The position numbers and the translations under genes were made by a program. From positions 1 to 8,475 of the forward strand of contig JAOZKS010000099.1 of the NCBI GenBank assembly GCA_029935255.1: a stretch of DNA of 8,475 nt. Reading direction: 5' to 3'. This document shows positions 7,290 through 8,475 of this stretch, in pieces. Each line of letters begins with the position of its first letter. The stretch's first letter is position 1. This stretch comes from Pontiella sp. Lineage in GTDB: Bacteria; Verrucomicrobiota; Kiritimatiellia; Kiritimatiellales; Pontiellaceae. The notes beneath the pieces are model-generated. The model was not told the DNA's origin and ran no database searches. It was given only the letters and a program-made list of their open reading frames with translations.

Positions 7290-8475
7290 TTAGAGTTCCA
7301 CCAAAACCTTCTCTTGCGATTCCGTCACCTTAATCCCCATCACCACTTCGACCGAATGCTCCTGCCCATCGCCAAAGGCGGGAAGGACATTGCCTTTAAT
7401 CGCGGAGCCATCTACCACGATGGAAACAATGCCCTTGGACACATTTTCCGGATTCTGGATGCGGATCGCGTAGGTGGCTCCCCGGAACCTGCGCACCACG
7501 CTGAACCCATCCCACACATGCGGGATGCAGGGGTTGATTTCCAGCCCGCCGTGCTGCGGCATGATGCCGAGAATGTGTTTGGTCGCCACTTGGTACGTCC
7601 AGGATGAGGTGCCGGACAACCAGCTATTGCGAGCCAGGCCAAACTGGGGATGCTCGTCGCCTAGAATATTCTGCGGATAGCAATAGGGGTCGCACTCAAA
7701 TTCGTCGATGCGATCATTCTGGGCCGCTGGGTTGATCTGGTTGTAGTACTGGAAGGCGCGGTCGCCGTTGCCCATCATGGTTTCGGCAATCATGACCCAG
7801 GGGTTAGAATGAAGGAAGATGCCGCCATTTTCCTTGGCGCCCGGCGGGTAGGTCGTCACCCCGCCCTTGGTGGGATCAAACCCATTGTAGCCCGGATAGC
7901 TGAGCTTAATACCAAACTTCGTGTTGAGCTTTTCGTGAACGGACTCGAGGGCCTGCACGGCGCGTTCGTCGGTAGCGAAACCGGAAAAGACGCTCCATGA
8001 CTGGGCGTTGGTGTAGATTTTCCCTTCGCTGTTTTGCTTCGATCCGATCGGGACTCCGTCCTCCTCAAAGTAGCGCATATACCAGTCGCCATCCCAGCAG
8101 TGCTCGTTGAGCACGGCCTTCATGTGTGCATGGTCGGCGCGATACTCATTGGCCTCGGCTTTATGTTCAAGGTACTCCATCAGATCAATCATTTCCAGCA
8201 GTGCGCGGCCGTAGAGGTTGGCAATCATCACACTTTCCGCATCGCCGTGCAGGTTGACGGTGTCGTTCCAGTCGGCAAACCCGAGAAGCGGAAGATCGTG
8301 TTGACCGGTGTGGGTCTTGGTGAATTCCAGCGCACGTTTCAGGTGTTCAAGAACCGTTCCCTTCTCGCGCTCGGCCAACGGAAGTTCCTTGCTGTAGAAC
8401 GTAATTTCCTCGTTCAGGAAATCATAGTCGCCGGTCTCTTTCAAATAGGCCGAGACCGCCTGGATAATCCAGAGA
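7290..8475 (-). CDS. GH94 glycoside phosphorylase (cellobiose/chitobiose phosphorylase type), C-terminal half
   Basis: Cleaves a beta-linked disaccharide or oligosaccharide with inorganic phosphate to give a sugar 1-phosphate, normally in the cytoplasm. The frame stays open to the right edge, giving about 394 visible residues of a family usually near 800, so the N-terminal half is outside. The TTG at 8442-8444 is internal: upstream codons continue the family pattern LWIIQAVSAYLKETGD. GH94 landmarks follow: LPLLGFADWNDTVN (DWND at 8262-8273, containing the expected general-acid Asp); YTNAQSW (7995-8015); ENGGIFLHSNPW (7797-7832); GDEHPQFG and GTSSWTYQVATKHILGI, the C-terminal alpha/alpha-barrel signature; then a final beta-sandwich ending KVLVEL. 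Acceptor and donor specificity cannot be settled: relatives act on cellobiose, cellodextrins, chitobiose, laminaribiose or aldonates. As the first visible gene of the unit, it suggests that products of the exported hydrolases are imported and split phosphorolytically. Confidence 0.92.
   Translation of the reverse strand, partial: LWIIQAVSAYLKETGDYDFLNEEITFYSKELPLAEREKGTVLEHLKRALEFTKTHTGQHDLPLLGFADWNDTVNLHGDAESVMIANLYGRALLEMIDLMEYLEHKAEANEYRADHAHMKAVLNEHCWDGDWYMRYFEEDGVPIGSKQNSEGKIYTNAQSWSVFSGFATDERAVQALESVHEKLNTKFGIKLSYPGYNGFDPTKGGVTTYPPGAKENGGIFLHSNPWVMIAETMMGNGDRAFQYYNQINPAAQNDRIDEFECDPYCYPQNILGDEHPQFGLARNSWLSGTSSWTYQVATKHILGIMPQHGGLEINPCIPHVWDGFSVVRRFRGATYAIRIQNPENVSKGIVSIVVDGSAIKGNVLPAFGDGQEHSVEVVMGIKVTESQEKVLVEL

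Larger units (their letters stand above)
1..8475 (-). other. Probable polysaccharide-utilisation operon (GH94, GH10, GH51/39-like, two sulfatases)
   Basis: All five genes share one strand, the gaps are 13, 50, 17 and 73 bases, none holds a recognisable terminator, and the encoded functions are complementary. The promoter must lie beyond the right edge; the unit may continue beyond the left edge. No transporter, SusC/SusD pair or regulator is visible, so uptake and induction must be encoded elsewhere. Confidence 0.75.

Noticed and set aside
8442..8444. TTG as a start codon for the phosphorylase
   Set aside because: The frame continues upstream to the window edge with residues typical of GH94, and the family has a large N-terminal half, so this codon is an internal Leu.

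Overview
The window is a stretch of a bacterial carbohydrate-degradation cluster. Five genes all lie on the minus strand, so they read from the right edge to the left. In transcription order they are: a glycoside phosphorylase of family GH94 (its N-terminal half lies beyond the right edge), a GH10 xylanase-type enzyme, a clan GH-A enzyme resembling GH51/GH39 arabinofuranosidase-type proteins with C-terminal beta-sandwich domains, and two different type I sulfatases. The last sulfatase runs off the left edge. No RNA gene, mobile element, CRISPR array or regulator gene was seen.

Gene-to-gene gaps are 13, 50, 17 and 73 bases, with no convincing terminator in any of them. Each internal start has a purine-rich ribosome binding site. 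This is the layout of a single polycistronic unit. The four genes with visible N-termini all begin with signal-peptide-like segments, so the two glycosidases and two sulfatases probably act outside the cytoplasm. GH94 enzymes are normally cytoplasmic and split imported beta-linked oligosaccharides with phosphate.

A plausible reading is a pathway for a sulfated, xylan-like or arabinose-substituted polysaccharide of algal or other marine origin. The sulfatases remove sulfate esters, GH10 cuts a backbone, the GH51/39-like enzyme removes side groups or cuts within the chain, and the phosphorylase processes the imported oligosaccharide. The substrate is inference; only the enzyme families are read from the sequence.

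The combination of several formylglycine sulfatases with glycosidases in one operon, the moderately GC-rich coding sequence, and the absence of SusC/SusD genes within the window fit members of the Planctomycetota-Verrucomicrobiota-Lentisphaerota-Kiritimatiellota group. A marine kiritimatiellote such as Pontiella is a reasonable guess, but the window contains no phylogenetic marker.

The whole window is coding apart from the short gaps. The numerous long plus-strand reading frames are antisense shadows of these five genes.
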